From the NCBI GenBank assembly GCA_921293015.1, contig OV121087.1:6646501-6710500 (forward strand): a DNA stretch of 64,000 nt. Direction: 5' to 3'. Positions within the stretch are counted from its first letter, which is position 1. Every line of letters begins with the position of its first letter. Under the pieces are notes generated by a model. The model was not told the origin of the DNA. It worked only from the letters and a program-made list of their open reading frames with translations, and did no database searches. Shown piece after piece: positions 13,601 through 24,621 of this stretch. Both the position numbers and the translations under genes were made by a program. Source of the DNA: Phorcus lineatus (Eukaryota; Mollusca; Gastropoda; Trochida; Trochidae).

Positions 13601-14637
13601 GCGTAACATTTACATAGAATATGCTACTATTATCAAACTTATATAAACGTTTAGAGGATAGAATTACCTTTCATTAGATACTAATTACACTATTTTATGA
13701 GATTCTATTACTAAGAAACAGCGATGTAAGAAATGCTCGCTGAACGGATAGCCAGTTGCAGATTGGCCTTAGAGTTGTAGCAAATGAACTTGGAGGGAGG
13801 GTCACTTTACCAGCGCGTAACATTTACATAAAAGATGCTACTATTATCAAACTTACATATACGTTTAGAGGATAGAATTACCTTTCATTAGATACTAATT
13901 AGACTATTTTATGAGATTCCATTACTAAGATACAGCGATGTAAAAAATGCTCGCTGAACGGATAGCCAGTCGCAGATTGGCCTTAGTGTTGTAGCAAATG
14001 AACTTGGAGGGAGGGTCACTTTACTAGCGCGTAACATTTACATAGAATATGCTACTATTATCAAACTTATATATACGTTAAGGGGATAGAATAACCTTTT
14101 ATTAGATGCTAATTACACTATTTTATGAGATTCCATTACTAAGATACAGCGATGTAAGAAATGCTCGCTGAACGGATAGACAGTTGCAGATTGGCCTTAG
14201 TGGAGTAGCAAATGAACTTGGAGGGAGGGTCACTTTACTAGCGCGTAACATTTACATAAAATATGCTACTATTATCAAACTTATATACGTTAAGATGATA
14301 GAATTACCTTTTATTAGATGCTAATTACATTATTTTATGAGATTCCATTACTAAGATACAGCGATGTAAAAAATGCTCGCTGAATGGATAGCCAGTTGCA
14401 GATTGGCCTTAGTGTTGCAGCAAATGAACTTGGAGGGAGGGTCACTTTACTAGCGCGTAACATTTACATAAAAGAAGCTAATATTATCAAACTTATTTAA
14501 ACGTTTAGAGGATAGAATTACCTTTCATTAGATACTAATTACACTATTTTATGAGAATCTATTACTAAGATGCAGCGATGTAAAAAATGCTCGCTGAACG
14601 GATAGCCAGTCGCAGATTGGCCTTAGAGTTGTAGCAA
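7617..14637 (+). repeat. Left-arm array of ~214-bp subterminal repeats (about 33 units)
   Basis: The landmark GAGGGAGGGTCACTTTACTAG recurs every 212-215 bp (for example near 7812, 8026, 8240, 8454, 8880 and 9094). Each unit carries two well-kept boxes, ACTAGCGCGTAAC and AATGCTCGCTGAACGG, separated by more variable AT-rich sequence. Unit subtypes recur in blocks: sequence near 8480 reappears about nine units later near 10400, pointing to higher-order duplication. There is no credible open frame. Units lie in the opposite orientation to those of the right arm. Confidence 0.95.
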
Positions 14638-17245
14638 ACAACTTCTGAGAGTATCAAGGAATATTTGTACCATCTTGTATCCATACTCAAATCAAAGATA
14701 ATGCAATTACCTATCCAATGAAGTATAACACGTTATATTACATAGAGGCGGTCATACCGTAAAGCCACAATAGTGTTATTATTTACCCAAAATGATAAAC
14801 AATAACTTCTGAGAGTATCAAGGAATATTTGTACCACCTTGTACCCATACTCAAATCAAAGATAATTCAATTACCTATCCAATGAGGTATACTGCGTTAT
14901 AATACATAGAGGTGGTCATACCGTAATATCACAATAAACGTTAATATTTACCCAAAATGATAAACAACAACTTCTGAGAGTAGCAAGGAATATTTGTACC
15001 ATCTTGTACCCATACTCAAATCAAAGATAATGCAATTACCTATCCAATGAGGTATAATACATTTAAATACATAGATGCGGTCGTACCGTAAAATCACAAT
15101 AAGCGTTACAGTGTCAAAATAATAATAAACAACTTCTGAGAGTATCAAGAAATATTTGTACCACCTTGTACCCATACTCAAATGAAAGATAATGCAATTA
15201 CCTATCCAATGAGGTATAATACATTTTAATACATAGAGGCGGTCGTACCGTAAAGTCACAATAAGCGTTACTGAGTCAAAATAATAATAAACAACTTCTG
15301 AGAGTATCAAGGAATATTTGTGACACCTTGTACTCATACTCAAATCAAAGATAATTCATTTACCTATCCAATGAGGTATAACACGTTATATTACATAGAG
15401 GCGGTCATACCGTAAAGCCACCATATGCGTTATTATTTACCCAAAATGATAAACAATAATTTCTGAGAGTATCAAGGAATATTTGTACCACCTTGTACCC
15501 ATACTCAAATCAAAGATAATTCAAGTGCCTATCCAATGAGGTATACTGCGTTATAACACATAGAGGCGGTCATACCGTAATATCACAATAAGCGTTAATA
15601 TTTACCCAAAATGTTAAACAACAGCTTCTGAGAGTATCAAGGAATATTTGTACCACCTTGTACCCATACTCAAATGAAAGATAATGCAATTACCTATCCA
15701 ATGAGGTATACTGCGTTATAATACATAGAGGTGGTCATACCGTAATATCACAATAAACGTTAATATTTACCCAAAATGATAAACAACAACTTCTGAGAGT
15801 AGCAAGGAATATTTGTACCATCTTGTACCCATACTCAAATCAAAGATAATGCAATTACCTATCCAATGAGGTATAATACATTTAAATACATAGATGCGGT
15901 CGTACCGTAAAATCACAATAAGCGTTACAGTGTCAAAATAATAATAAACAACTTCTGAGAGTATCAAGAAATATTTGTACCACCTTGTACCCATACTCAA
16001 ATGAAAGATAATGCAATTACCTATCCAATGAGGTATAATACATTTTAATACATAGAGGCGGTCGTACCGTAAAGTCACAATAAGCGTTACTGAGTCAAAA
16101 TAATAATAAACAACTTCTGAGAGTATCAAGGAATATTTGTGACACCTTGTACTCATACTCAAATCAAAGATAATTCATTTACCTATCCAATGAGGTATAA
16201 CACGTTATATTACATAGAGGCGGTCATACCGTAAAGCCACCATATGCGTTATTATTTACCCAAAATGATAAACAATAATTTCTGAGAGTATCAAGGAATA
16301 TTTGTACCACCTTGTACCCATACTCAAATCAAAGATAATTCAAGTGCCTATCCAATGAGGTATACTGCGTTATAATACATAGAGGCGGTCATACCGTAAT
16401 ATCACAATAAGCGTTAATATTTACCCAAAATGTTAAACAACAGCTTCTGAGAGTATCAAGGAATATTTGTACCACCTTGTACCCATACTCAAATGAAAGA
16501 TAATGCAATTACCTATCCAATGAGGTATAATACATTTTAATACATAGAGACCGTCGTATCGTAAAGTCACAATAAGCGTTACTTTGTCAAAATAATAATA
16601 AACAACTTCTGAGAGTATCAAGGAATATTTGTACCACCTTGTACCCATACTCAAACCAAAGATAATTCAATTACCTATCCAATGAAGTATAACACGTTAT
16701 ATTACATAGAGGCGGTCATACCGTAATATCACAATAAACGTTACTATTTACCCAAAATGATAAACAACAACTTCTGAGAGTATCAAGGAATATTTGTACC
16801 ACCTTGTACCCATACTCAAATCAAAGATATATCAATTACCTATCCAATGAGGTATACTGCGTTATTATACATAGAGGCGGTCATACCGTAAAGCCACAAT
16901 ATGCGTTATTATGTACCCAAAATGATAAACAACAACTTCTGAGAGTATCAAGGAATATTTGTACCACCTTGTACCCATACTCAAATCAAAGATATTTCAA
17001 TTACCTATCCAATGAGGTATACTGCGTTATTATACATAGAGGCGGTCATACCGTAATATCACAATAAGCGTTAAGATTTACCCAAAATGTTAAACAACAA
17101 CTTCTGAGAGTATCAAGGAATATTTGTACCACCTTGTACCCATACTCAAATGAAAGACAATTTAATGACCTATCCAATGAGGTATAATACGTTATATTAC
17201 ATAGAGGCGGTCATACCGTAATATCACAAAAAGCGCAACTGTGTA
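14638..17245 (+). repeat. Central array of ~164-bp tandem repeats, first copy (about 16 units)
   Basis: Units starting ACTTCTGAGAGTATCAAGG recur every 162-165 bp (14642, 14806, 14971, 15133, 15295 and onward). Each contains ACCCATACTCAAAT, CCTATCCAATGAGGTATA and GAGGCGGTCATACCGTAA, the last holding a short CGGT-N3-ACCG dyad. A five-unit block of 819 bp is duplicated almost exactly: the sequence at 14948-15343 recurs at 15767-16162. Increasingly decayed units can be followed to about 17790. The array abuts the left arm directly at TTGTAGCAAA. Identical 131-codon frames on the minus strand here are by-products of the repeat and not genes. Confidence 0.95.
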
Positions 17246-17799
17246 CCAACTATTTGAGTTGGGTTATTCTTGTTTGAATCTTCTTAGAGCGTCAAGGAAT
17301 GTTTGTACCACCTTGTTTTTATACTCAAATGAAAGATAATTCAATTACCTATAAAATGAAGTATAATGCGTTTTAATATATAGAAGCATACGTACCGTAA
17401 AAGAAAAAAAATTGTTACTGTGTACTCAAAATGTTAAACCGTGAATCAGTACCCAAGCGGAAATTCTTCAAATGCATTGAGAAGTTGGTGTATTAATAGA
17501 ACGTTTCTGGACTACTTCTTAGGTACCAAGGTGTATTTGAACCACAGTGTAAGTATTCTCAACTTAGAGATAAATTAATAACCTATTCCTTTTTTGCTCA
17601 GTTATTGTACGTTTACTTGTATATAATAATAAACAGAACTATGTTTTTTTCTTAATTTTCGGAAGTAACGATGTCTTGCTTACAAAAGAATCTGTAACGA
17701 TATCCATCTGTAAGATTCAAAATTTCTATTAAGTCAGATGTACAAATGTAATACATGTACATTGAGGCAGCCATACCCTTAAGTCCATAGAACAGGGCT
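17246..17799. repeat. Decayed margin of the 164-bp array
   Basis: Diverged units remain recognisable: TCAAGGAATGTTTGTACCACC near 17292, GGTACCAAGGTGTATTTGAACC near 17520, and ACATTGAGGCAGCCATACCC near 17758. Similarity falls steadily toward the core. Confidence 0.6.
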
Positions 17800-19642
17800 T
17801 ACTTTAGTGTTAACTTGACGGAAATGACGATTTGTGAGGGTATCAGAAACAGACCCTTAATATATATTCGATTTATTTTGATGATGGACCTTAATGTACA
17901 GACAGGAAACCAAAACGATTACATCATTCACAACGACAACAACATATACACCTGGCAGAAGGTTTTGCAACATAACCACTTCTTTAATTCTGTCTATGTA
18001 ATGTAGGCAATCTGAGAACATTAGGGGCTTCCAAATTTCAAAACTCTTCTGACAATTGCATTATCAGAACAAAATGGAACCTCAGCGTCCTGTTCAATAA
18101 AAGAGACGTTTCCGGGTAACTATTTGTGCTCACTGGGGTTGCACAACTAAAGGTTTTCTTTCATGTTTCTTTATTTTCAGTAATGAGTAGATGTCAGTAA
18201 ATGTTGACACCCATCTCTTCTTATCAAATATTGCTGTCACAGCAAAACCTTTTCGACTATGAAATTTGGATGTGAATTACCTTTTACAAAAATGTATCGA
18301 TATAATTACTTTAGATGTTTACGGTTCTTATATCTGCAAACACTGTTCAACCTGACAAAAAAACTTTAATATGAAATAGATCCTTAATGTTAATCGAATG
18401 TCAAGATTGTGCAGTCGTTGGCAATGTATAGATTGAAGAAGTAACCGAAAAATCAGTCTTAATCGAAAGTTCAAATACTTCTCTTGAAGCATATGGAATT
18501 AAGAACAAAAGTGACCTCTATGAAAATATCAATGATGTGGTTTATGCGGTAGTATGTATAATGTCATCTGCAGATTAATGTAACAAGCAACGTTTTGGAA
18601 ACTTTTCACGAGCGCTAGCTATGATGTTGAATATAGAACTTTACGTAATGAGATTGTTTTAGAATATAACTTTGAGGTACATATTGACAGAATTTAAAAA
18701 ATCTAACTAACTCATTTCGTCGACAATGTCACACCAAATTCAGCAATTACGAGAAAATTTTTATTGATCTGATGTCATCAAATTAAAAAAAACCCGTTTT
18801 TGTACCAAATTAAACGTCTGGTAATTGATACATCAGCAACTTTAAATCACAGAGAATCATAGAGTCGATCACTATCAAAACGTTATGAACATAAGTCATA
18901 ACAATATTGACCAAAGCCATGTTAGAGAAGAATGTTCATTTCTAGCAGAGTGTGATATATTTATCTGTTGTGCCTGTGAAAATGATGAGACCATAAACAA
19001 TACCGTGAACTGTGAGATGAAACAAAATGAAGTAATTTATGCCATTAATAATCTGATAGACGTCAAAGCGCAAGGTCATTATGCAAGACCTACAGAAATG
19101 ATAAAATGTGGTAAATCCAAACTCATACCATTTTTGCATGTTAAGTTAAATACTGTTTTGAACAACAGGAAATTCCCCATTAAATGGCCTAGGATACTAG
19201 CCTTACCACTCAACAAGAAAGGCAAGAAACATACGTTAATCATTATTGAGGAATAACGTAATATTGTTGGCAACCTTTAACATTTATACTTAACAAGAGG
19301 TTGGCAAGTTTTTGTGATAAGACAACTGAGTCTCAAGGTAGGTTCCGTGCTGGATACAGCACAATAGTAATATATATTTTTGTTCTACAGTATCTAGTTA
19401 AAAATATTTCTAAAACTCAATCTCATTATTTTGACAAAATAGGTGGCGTCATAGAGACATGTGCTTCAAATCTTTTCTTTTTTCTCTCTCTGTTGTTGAA
19501 TTGCAAACTTACAGGAATTGAACGTTCGAAAGTATTCATTTGTCAAGAGGTTTTTGATATTTTGTACTTATTTTATACTGATGATATGAGAGTATCTTAC
19601 TGGTGAAACTTTAATTGTTTTAGAAAGATAGATTATCGGAAC
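17800..19642 (+). pseudogene. Degraded LINE in the element core, first copy (endonuclease to reverse transcriptase)
   Basis: Broken plus-strand coding traces of a non-LTR retrotransposon. Near 17880-17945 a frame reads DLNVQTGNQNDYI, resembling the GDFNARTG motif of LINE endonucleases. Near 18120-18260 weaker traces resemble the end of that domain. At 18885-19256 a 123-codon frame contains NEVIYAINNLIDVKAQG and EMIKCGKSKLIPFL, then LNNRKFPIKWPRILALPLNKKG, which matches the start of LINE reverse transcriptases. At 19301-19606 RFRAGYSTIVIYIFVLQYL is followed by LYLFYTDDM, where the usual catalytic YADD reads YTDD. Stops and frameshifts separate the blocks, and a deletion seems to lie between the GYST and YTDD blocks. 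The clade is uncertain. The copy is not functional, and it encodes no DNA transposase. Confidence 0.68.
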
Positions 19643-20521
19643 AGTTAAGCACAATCTCATTAAAATAAAATCTACGTTACGCAGACTATAGATCTCACTA
19701 GGCTCCCTTACTCAAGCCGTCAGGTTAACCTTAGACTCAGTTTGACCTCAAAATCTCATTGGCTTGCCGCAGATACCTTCAAGCAATCACAATGCGCGTC
19801 TCTTGGTAGCCTTCAAAGAAGATACAAGTAGCAGACGTTGAAGTTAAAACTCTTATAAATTTTCCATTTTACAGTGGTCAAGTTGAAGTCATTTGCATAT
19901 GTCTATAAATATCATATAACACAGCAGATTTAGTTATAACATTTCACTCTTTGACGAAACAAGGGTCAATCTCATTGGCATATATACGTAGCATATGATT
20001 ATTATATAATTATCAAGAAACTTAGTATTGGTATTTGTACATGCTTTCGTTGTTTGTGTTTCTCAGGATGTTTATGATTAATTTGTTTCACGAAATGTAA
20101 AATTATTCAACGATTACAACAAGCTAAAAGACGAAACGTTTCTTCAACGTAACTGCTTCCAAAATAAGCATTTGGATTGATACGGTCTACTTAAGGATAA
20201 CGTTGAGGAATGCAGATTTTGCCTTGCGAAAGATAACTCCATAGCTTCGATTTGGCTTGTTTGTACAACAAACCAAGCTAGGGTAAATTGAATGTACATA
20301 AAATACATTAATTCGGGTATTTAGCCAGTTTGACATTCGGAAAACATTCGGAAGTTTGCGGTTTCCGAGATCTGAAAAGCGTACGGGGCGAATTCGCTGA
20401 TTGGCTGATTTGAAATATGTCAGAGGCAAACCTGACGGCTCACTTAACGGAAACTGATGAGATCTACAGGCGTGATCTTGTGGAGCATGTAGATTTCATT
20501 TCAATGAGATTGAGTTAAGCA
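19643..20521. mobile_element. Nested inverted-repeat element of 861 bp with 9-bp target duplication, first copy
   Basis: AGTTAAGCA at 19643-19651 and again at 20513-20521 flanks an element running 19652-20512. Its ends are CAATCTCATT and AATGAGATTG. Inverted similarity continues inward for about 110 bp with gaps: AATAAAATCTAC pairs with GTAGATTTCATT, TAGATCTCA with TGAGATCTA, and GCCGTCAGGTT with AACCTGACGGC. It carries no convincing coding region; the 80-codon minus-strand frame at 20187-20429 is unrecognised. Element length, long imperfect inverted repeats and the 9-bp duplication suggest a non-autonomous Mutator-like transposon, which is inference. It inserted just downstream of the LINE remnant. 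Confidence 0.8.
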
Positions 20522-20889
20522 TGAAATGGGGTCTAGATGTCAATCTAGATTAAACTGAAAATAAAGATTTTAGAAATTGGAGTAAAGGTTCTCTGAAAAT
20601 TGTGTGTTTGGCAAAACATTTATTAAAAAATCACACTAAACCATTAATTTTGGTTAACAGTTTCAAACCCGTTTTAATGGTGTTGATGTCCTCGTTCAGA
20701 AGACATGAAGTACTAAGAATTTACAATACAAGTTTAAGAATATATACCCGTTAATTCAATTCACTTTTCTGTTGCGCGGATAAAGAAAATGTTGTCGTAC
20801 CCTAGTCAAATGTGGGATCATTCAAAATTTGGATCTACCTTTAATAATTAATGTTGGCAAACGTGGCACCATTTTTTAAATAGTAAATT
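20522..20889. other. Core sequence with no assigned feature, first copy
   Basis: Single-copy-looking AT-rich sequence between the nested element and the minisatellite. Nothing recognisable was seen on either strand. Confidence 0.5.
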
Positions 20890-21200
20890 ACAGGTGGCCC
20901 ATGTGTGCATCTTAGATGCGTGTGACCTGTGGTGCCATGTGTGCTTCTTGCTCCCAATGGTGACATGTGTGTATCTAGGGTGCTTGTATTTGTCCAATGT
21001 GTCCATCTTTGGTGCTTTGATGATTCAATGTGTTCATATTGGGTGATTGTTACTTGCGGTCGTATGTGTGCATCTTTGGTATTACAGGTGGCCCATGTGT
21101 GAATCTTGGGTGCTTCTGATGACCCATGTGTGCATATCTGGTGCTTGTATCTGGTAGTCCATGGTGTGCATCTTTGGTATGTGCTTCCATGTGTGGGACA
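20890..21200. repeat. Degenerate CATGTGTGCATCTT minisatellite, first copy
   Basis: About ten imperfect copies of a 28-37 bp unit built on CCATGTGTGCATCTTTGGTGC. Copies begin near 20898, 20935, 20963, 20996, 21028, 21062, 21094, 21125, 21159 and 21187. The minus-strand frame across it (20841-21251) is only the repeat read as low-complexity THG-rich peptide. Confidence 0.85.
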
Positions 21201-21304
21201 GAATGGTTTCAGGTTTATCTGTGACAAAAGAAGTTCCTCTTCACCGAACATATTTCGATCAAGTCGGTGTATATGTCATTATATAGAGGATATTATGTGA
21301 GTGT

Positions 21305-21370
21305 CCATGACATACTATGTTTACGACACGAATGCCTAAATATTAGTGTCGTAAACATAGTATGTCATGG
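21305..21370. repeat. Perfect 25-bp inverted repeat with 16-nt loop, first copy
   Basis: 21305-21329 (CCATGACATACTATG onward) is the exact reverse complement of 21346-21370; the loop is 21330-21345. It would form a strong hairpin in single-stranded DNA or RNA. It lies in the core between the minisatellite and the right arm. No base has changed in the matching copy at 32969-33034. Confidence 0.95.
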
Positions 21371-21717
21371 CCACGGTACGAATATGATATTCTGTTTATT
21401 ACCGAAGTCCCGAAATCAAATGAAATTACCAAAATCGACATCCGAGCATATGCGGTTTACCCGCCACCTTCAAATAGAACGCAATGTCGTAGGCGAACTG
21501 AGACGTCAAAACATTGTATATGACGTGACGCCACAATGAAAAGTGATATTGTTATGTCGTGAGATTAAAAGTAAGTTAGAATATGGGTTTTTAGGAAATA
21601 TTAAGTATATTTAAAATAAGGTTAGAATAGTGAGATATTATTTGAAAGTAGCAAATGTGTAGACAAAAGACATAATAAGACAGGTGATCAAAAGGTGCGT
21701 GTTCTTTAGTTATTAAT

Positions 21718-23972
21718 TATGAGCATTTTTTACATCGCTGTATCTTAGTAATGGAATCTCATAAAATAGTCTAATTAGTATCTAATGAAAGGTAATTCTA
21801 TCTTCTAAACGTTTATATAAGTTTGATAATAGTAGCATCTTCTATATAATTGTTACGCGCTAGTGAAGAGACCCCCCCCCCCTCCAAGTCCATTTGCTAC
21901 AACAGCAAGGCCAATCTGCGACTGGCTATCCATTCAGCGAGCATTTGCTTACATCGTTGCAACTTAGTATATAAATCTCAAATAATAGCATTCCTAGTAT
22001 CTAATGAAAGGTAATTCTATCCTCTAAACGTTTATATAAGTTTGATAATAGTAGTATCTTTTATGTAAATGTTACGCGCTAGTAAAGAGACCCTCCCTCC
22101 AAATCCATTTGCTACAACTCTAAGGCCAATCTGCAACTGGCTATCCATTCAGCGAGCATTTTTTATATCGCTGTATCTTAGTAAAGGAATCTCATAAAAT
22201 AATGTAATTAGCATTTAATAAAAGGTCATTCTATCCCCTTAACGTATATATAAGTTTGATAATAGTAGCATCTTTTATGTAAATGTTACGCGCTAGTAAA
22301 GTGACCCTCCCTCCAAGTTCATTTGCTACAACGCTAAGGCCAATCTGCAACTGGCTATCCATTCAGCGAGCATTTGTTTACATCGTTGCAACTTAGTATA
22401 TAAATCTCAAATAATAGCATTCTTAGTATCTAATGAAAGGTAATTCTATCCTCTAAAGGTTTATATAAGTTAGATAATAGTAGCATCTTTTATGTAAATG
22501 TTACGCGCTAGTAAAGAGACCCTCCCTCCAAGTTCATTTGCTACAACTCTAAGGCCAATCTGCAACTGGCTATCCATTCAGCGAGCATTTGTTTACATCG
22601 TTGCAACTTAGTATATAAATCTCAAATAATAGCATTCTTAGTATCTAATGAAAGGTAATTCTATCCTCTAAACGTTTATATAAGTTTGATAATAGTAGCA
22701 TATTTTATGTAAATGTTACGCGCTAGTAAAGTGACCCTCCCTCCAAGTTCATTTGCTACAACTCTAAGGCCAATCTGCAACTGGCTATCCGTTCAGCGAG
22801 TATTTATTACATCGCTGTATCTTAGTAATGGAATCTCATAAAATAATGTAATTAGCATTTAATAAAAGGTCATTCTATCCCCTTAACGTATATATAAGTT
22901 TGATAATAGTAGCATCTTTTATGTAAATGTTACGCGCTAGTAAAGTGACCCTCCCTCCAAGTTCATTTGCTAAAACTCTAAGGCCAATCTGCAACTGGCT
23001 ATCCGTTCAGCGAGCATTTTTTACATCGCTGTATCTTAGTAATGGAATCTCATAAAATAATGTAATTAGCATCTAATAAAATGTCATTTTATCCCCTTAA
23101 CGTATATTTAAATATGATAATAGTAGCATATTTTATGTAAATGTTACGCGCTAGTAAAGTGACCCTCCCTCCAAATTCATTTGCTACAACGCTAAGGCCA
23201 ATCTGCAACTGGCTATCCATTCAGCGAGCATTTGTTTACATCGTTGCAACTTAGTATATAAATCTCAAATAATAGCATTCCTAGTATCTAATGAAAGGTA
23301 ATTCTATCCTCTAAACGTTTATATAAGTTAGATAATAGTAGCATCTTTTATGTAAATGTTACGCGCTAGTAAAGAGACCCTCCCTCCAAGTTCATTTGCT
23401 ACAACTCTAAGGCCAATCTGCAACTGGCTATCCATTCAGCGAGCATTTTTTACATCGCTGTATCTTAGTAAAGGAATCTCATAAAATAATGTAATTAGCA
23501 TTTAATAAAAGGTCATTCTATCCCCTTAACGTATATATAAGTTTGATAATAGTAGCATCTTTTATGTAAATGTTACGCGCTAGTAAAGTGACCCTCCCTC
23601 AAAGTTCATTTGCTACAACGCTAAGGCCAATCTGCAACTGGCTATCCATTCAGCGAGCATTTGTTTACATCGTTGCAACTTAGTATATAAATCTCAAATA
23701 ATAGCATTCCTAGTATCTAATGAAAGGTAATTCTATCCTCTAAACGTTTATATAAGTTTGATAATAGTAGCATATTTTATGTAAATGTTACGCGCTAGTA
23801 AAGTGACCCTCCCTCCAAGTTCATTTGCTACAAAGGCCAATCTGCAACTGGCTATCCGTTCAGCGAGTATTTATTACATCGCTGTATCTTAGTAATGGAA
23901 TCTCATAAAATAATGTAATTAGCATTTAATAAAAGGTCATTCTATCCCCTTAACGTATATATAAGTTTGATA
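21718..23972 (-). repeat. Right-arm array of ~214-bp repeats, first copy, truncated by the assembly gap (about 10.5 units)
   Basis: Same unit as the left arm but reverse-complemented: TTACGCGCTAGTAAAGTGACC and CTATCCATTCAGCGAGCATT recur every ~214 bp. Two unit subtypes are mixed, one with TTTACATCGTTGCAACTTAG and one with TTTACATCGCTGTATCTTAG. The array stops at the N run and corresponds base for base to 33382-35636 apart from rare substitutions (23160 T versus 34824 A). Confidence 0.94.
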
Positions 23973-24172
23973 NNNNNNNNNNNNNNNNNNNNNNNNNNNN
24001 NNNNNNNNNNNNNNNNNNNNNNNNNNNNNNNNNNNNNNNNNNNNNNNNNNNNNNNNNNNNNNNNNNNNNNNNNNNNNNNNNNNNNNNNNNNNNNNNNNNN
24101 NNNNNNNNNNNNNNNNNNNNNNNNNNNNNNNNNNNNNNNNNNNNNNNNNNNNNNNNNNNNNNNNNNNNNNNN
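23973..24172. other. Assembly gap of exactly 200 N
   Basis: A round 200-N run, typical of a scaffold join of unknown size. It sits inside the right arm of the first copy. Seven bases (GTCTCCT) separate the gap from the element's left terminus at 24180. The true distance and order across it are unknown. Confidence 0.97.
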
Positions 24173-24179
24173 GTCTCCT

Positions 24180-24621
24180 GGTCCACGCTAAATACTAACC
24201 GCTCAGCGAGCATTCAAAATGTGGTCTGTTATCGACTTGTATGGACTTGCGGTCTATCCGTACCTTCTTGTAAAAGCGCATTTGTGATACGAAGGTTTAT
24301 ATACGACAAAATTGAAACGAAGTTAAAATAAACGGCGTGTACATGCATTCACATTTAAAATTATTTCTCATCAAGTATATGTTTATTGTGCGATTTTATT
24401 AACTCGTGTAGAAATAGCCAATTCAATGATCTGATAAAATCTCTAGCAAATAAATTTCGAGGGTGAATTTTATTCGTACCTCCAATATTATTAGTTATTA
24501 AAGAATCACATATTTGTAAAAAAAACTAAAAAACCCGAAGGATTACATTTAATTTGAGACCTAAATTGGCAGCTAGTTTTGAAATTGTGAAAAGAGTACA
24601 ATCAAACTCTACCGTAATTGA
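24180..24621. repeat. Second copy of the left terminal inverted repeat segment
   Basis: Appears identical to 7175-7616 at an offset of 17,005. Its flank is GTCTCCT in place of the AACAAAATG that precedes the first copy, so it has no visible target duplication of its own. Confidence 0.9.

Noticed and set aside
14948..16162. Two identical 131-codon minus-strand frames (also at 26612-27007 and 27431-27826)
   Set aside because: They are the 164-bp satellite read in one frame; identity comes from the duplicated 819-bp block, and other units have stops in that frame.
20841..21251. 136-codon minus-strand frame rich in THG
   Set aside because: It is the CATGTGTGCATCTT minisatellite in translation.
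23950..24213. Open frames spanning the N run
   Set aside because: They consist almost wholly of unknown bases.
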